Made by a program: the position numbers and the translations under genes. A DNA stretch of 32,893 bases from Treponema sp. UBA3813 (GTDB lineage Bacteria > Spirochaetota > Spirochaetia > Treponematales > Treponemataceae), in NCBI GenBank assembly GCA_002368605.1, contig DFEB01000051.1, forward strand, positions 14,924 to 47,816, read 5' to 3'. Below the pieces are notes generated by a model. The model did no database searches, was not told where the DNA came from, and saw only the letters and a program-made list of their open reading frames with translations. Shown one piece after another: positions 31,683 to 32,893 of the stretch. Each line of letters begins with the position of its first letter. Positions within the stretch are counted from its first letter, which is position 1.

Positions 31683-31717
31683 AAAAAAAGCCGGAGAAAA
31701 CTTTTGCTTCCTCCGGC
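31683..31717 (-). terminator. Intrinsic terminator of feoB
   Basis: GCCGGAG and CTCCGGC pair over 7 bp around a 14-base loop; on the minus strand seven T follow. It lies 15 bases past the feoB stop codon and just before the Cys-rich/HMA gene, so that gene depends on read-through or its own start. Confidence 0.9.
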
Positions 31718-31732
31718 CGACTTTATTTTAGC

Positions 31733-32893
31733 TTATTTACCGACATTAACATTTGTTGTCAAAGTCTTGGCCTCGCTGTACTTCTTGAAGAAGAGCATGT
31801 AAACGAGGCAGGCAAGGGCTGCGAGGGCGAAAATAAGGCCGATTACATTGACATTGCCTGTGAAGAGCTTACCCAGCTGGTTAATCAGGAATGCGATTAC
31901 ATAGGCGAAGCCGCACTGGTAGCCGATTGCAAACCAAGTCCACTTCGCGTTGTTCATCTCTCGCTTGATTGCGCCGATTGCGGCAAAACACGGAGCACAG
32001 AGCAGGTTGAAGACCAGGAATGAGTAGCCGGTGATTCCGTTGAAAGCCTGACCGATTGCCTGATATGCCGTGAGCTCTCCTGAGCCGTAGAGAATGCCCA
32101 TGGTTCCTACGATGTTTTCTTTTGCCACCAATCCCGTGACCGAAGCGACCACAGCCTGCCAGTTGCCCCAGCCTAAAGGAGCGAAAATCCAGGCGATGCA
32201 GCTTCCGATTTTAGCAAGGATTGAAGAGTCAAGCTGCTCCTCAGAGAGCATTCCGAATCCTTCCTCAGTCCAGCCGAAGAATGAAAGGAACCAGACGACA
32301 ATCGTTGAAAGCAAGATGATTGTTCCTGCTTTTTTGATGAATGACCAGCCTCGCTCCCACATTGAGCGCAGGACGTTGCCCAAAGTCGGCATGTGGTAGG
32401 CAGGAAGCTCCATTACGAAGGGGGCCGGGTTTCCGGCGAACATCTTTGTCTTTTTGAGCATGATTCCCGACATGACGATTGCCGCCATACCGATGAAGTA
32501 GGCTGATGTGGCAACCCAAGCCGAGCCCGCGAAGATTGCGCCTGCGACCATGGCGATGAAAGGAACTTTTGCTCCGCAAGGAATGAAAGTCGTCGTCATG
32601 ATTGTCATACGGCGGTCGCGCTCGTTTTCAATCGTGCGGCTTGCCATGACGCCGGGAATACCGCAGCCGGTTCCCACCAGCATAGGGATGAATGATTTTC
32701 CAGAAAGTCCGAACTTGCGGAAGATTCGGTCAAGGACGAAGGCGATTCTGGCCATGTAACCGCAGGCCTCAAGGAAGGCCAAAAGGAGGAAGAGAACCAG
32801 CATCTGGGGAACAAAGCCCAAAACCGCGCCAACGCCGGCCACGATTCCGTCAAGGATAAGGCCACTGAGCCATTCCGCGCATCCGGCCTTTTC
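31733..32893 (-). CDS. feoB: Ferrous iron transporter FeoB, C-terminal part
   Basis: The last 386 residues of FeoB, open to the window edge; the N-terminal G-domain lies outside. It shows the gate motifs of the membrane domain: GTGCGIPGVMASRTIENERDR and TTFIPCGAKVPFIAM (Gate-type Cys/Gly loop), later VTGLVAKENIVGTMGILYG, and LLCAPCFAAIGAIKREM (second Cys-containing gate). About eight membrane segments are visible. It imports Fe(II) across the inner membrane, driven or regulated by the missing GTPase domain. The reading frame continues without a stop to the last base, so the apparent start inside the window is not real. Confidence 0.96.
   Translation of the reverse strand, partial: EKAGCAEWLSGLILDGIVAGVGAVLGFVPQMLVLFLLLAFLEACGYMARIAFVLDRIFRKFGLSGKSFIPMLVGTGCGIPGVMASRTIENERDRRMTIMTTTFIPCGAKVPFIAMVAGAIFAGSAWVATSAYFIGMAAIVMSGIMLKKTKMFAGNPAPFVMELPAYHMPTLGNVLRSMWERGWSFIKKAGTIILLSTIVVWFLSFFGWTEEGFGMLSEEQLDSSILAKIGSCIAWIFAPLGWGNWQAVVASVTGLVAKENIVGTMGILYGSGELTAYQAIGQAFNGITGYSFLVFNLLCAPCFAAIGAIKREMNNAKWTWFAIGYQCGFAYVIAFLINQLGKLFTGNVNVIGLIFALAALACLVYMLFFKKYSEAKTLTTNVNVGK

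Overview
The window looks like chromosome of a Treponema-type spirochaete that is not T. pallidum. It carries two FlaB-type periplasmic flagellins, the run flgN-flgK-flgL-fliW-csrA, and the run flaG-fliD-unknown-pilZ followed by tsaE/tsaB. Genes are densely packed and mostly housekeeping or motility. I see no prophage, insertion sequence or CRISPR array. Identifications rest on reading motifs by eye; no database search was possible.

Layout: 1-224 holds a minus-strand tRNA cluster (one cut by the window edge, Arg-TCG, His-GTG). 393-4853 is a plus-strand late flagellar operon behind a near-consensus sigma-28 promoter: flgN, flgK, flgL, fliW, csrA. 4948-6341 (minus) holds a small unknown protein, tsaE and tsaB. 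6383-10660 (minus) is flaG, fliD, an unknown and a membrane-anchored PilZ protein. 10790-12888 (minus) holds two flagellin genes, each with its own structured leader. 13161-14768 (minus) pairs rdgB with an unrecognised HTH protein behind a consensus sigma-54 promoter and a block of helically phased A-tracts. 15049-17697 (minus) holds an nrnA-like DHH phosphoesterase, an exported unknown, argF and a CAT-anticodon tRNA. 17769-22051 (minus) holds nrdR, a biotin ECF transporter (bioY, ATPase, EcfT) and lnt. 22118-31285 (plus) is a likely six-gene operon: a galactokinase-like protein, surE, a TPR protein, an exported TPR/propeller/VWA protein, sbcD and sbcC. 31287-32893 (minus) is a Cys-rich/HMA protein and the C-terminal part of feoB, which runs off the window.

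How the parts connect: the window holds a nearly complete FliW-CsrA-flagellin circuit. The second flagellin leader (12889-13077) has a sigma-28 promoter, a hairpin presenting GGA in a three-base loop, and a GGAGG ribosome site. That is the classical two-site arrangement for CsrA repression, and FliW and CsrA are encoded about 8 kb away under the same type of promoter. The first flagellin has a different leader, with a terminator-like hairpin plus eight T just before its ribosome site.

Other regulatory signals worth attention are a BirA-type operator on the bioY promoter, a sigma-54 promoter behind phased A-tracts, and three genes whose best promoter puts the transcript start at or within a few bases of the start codon.
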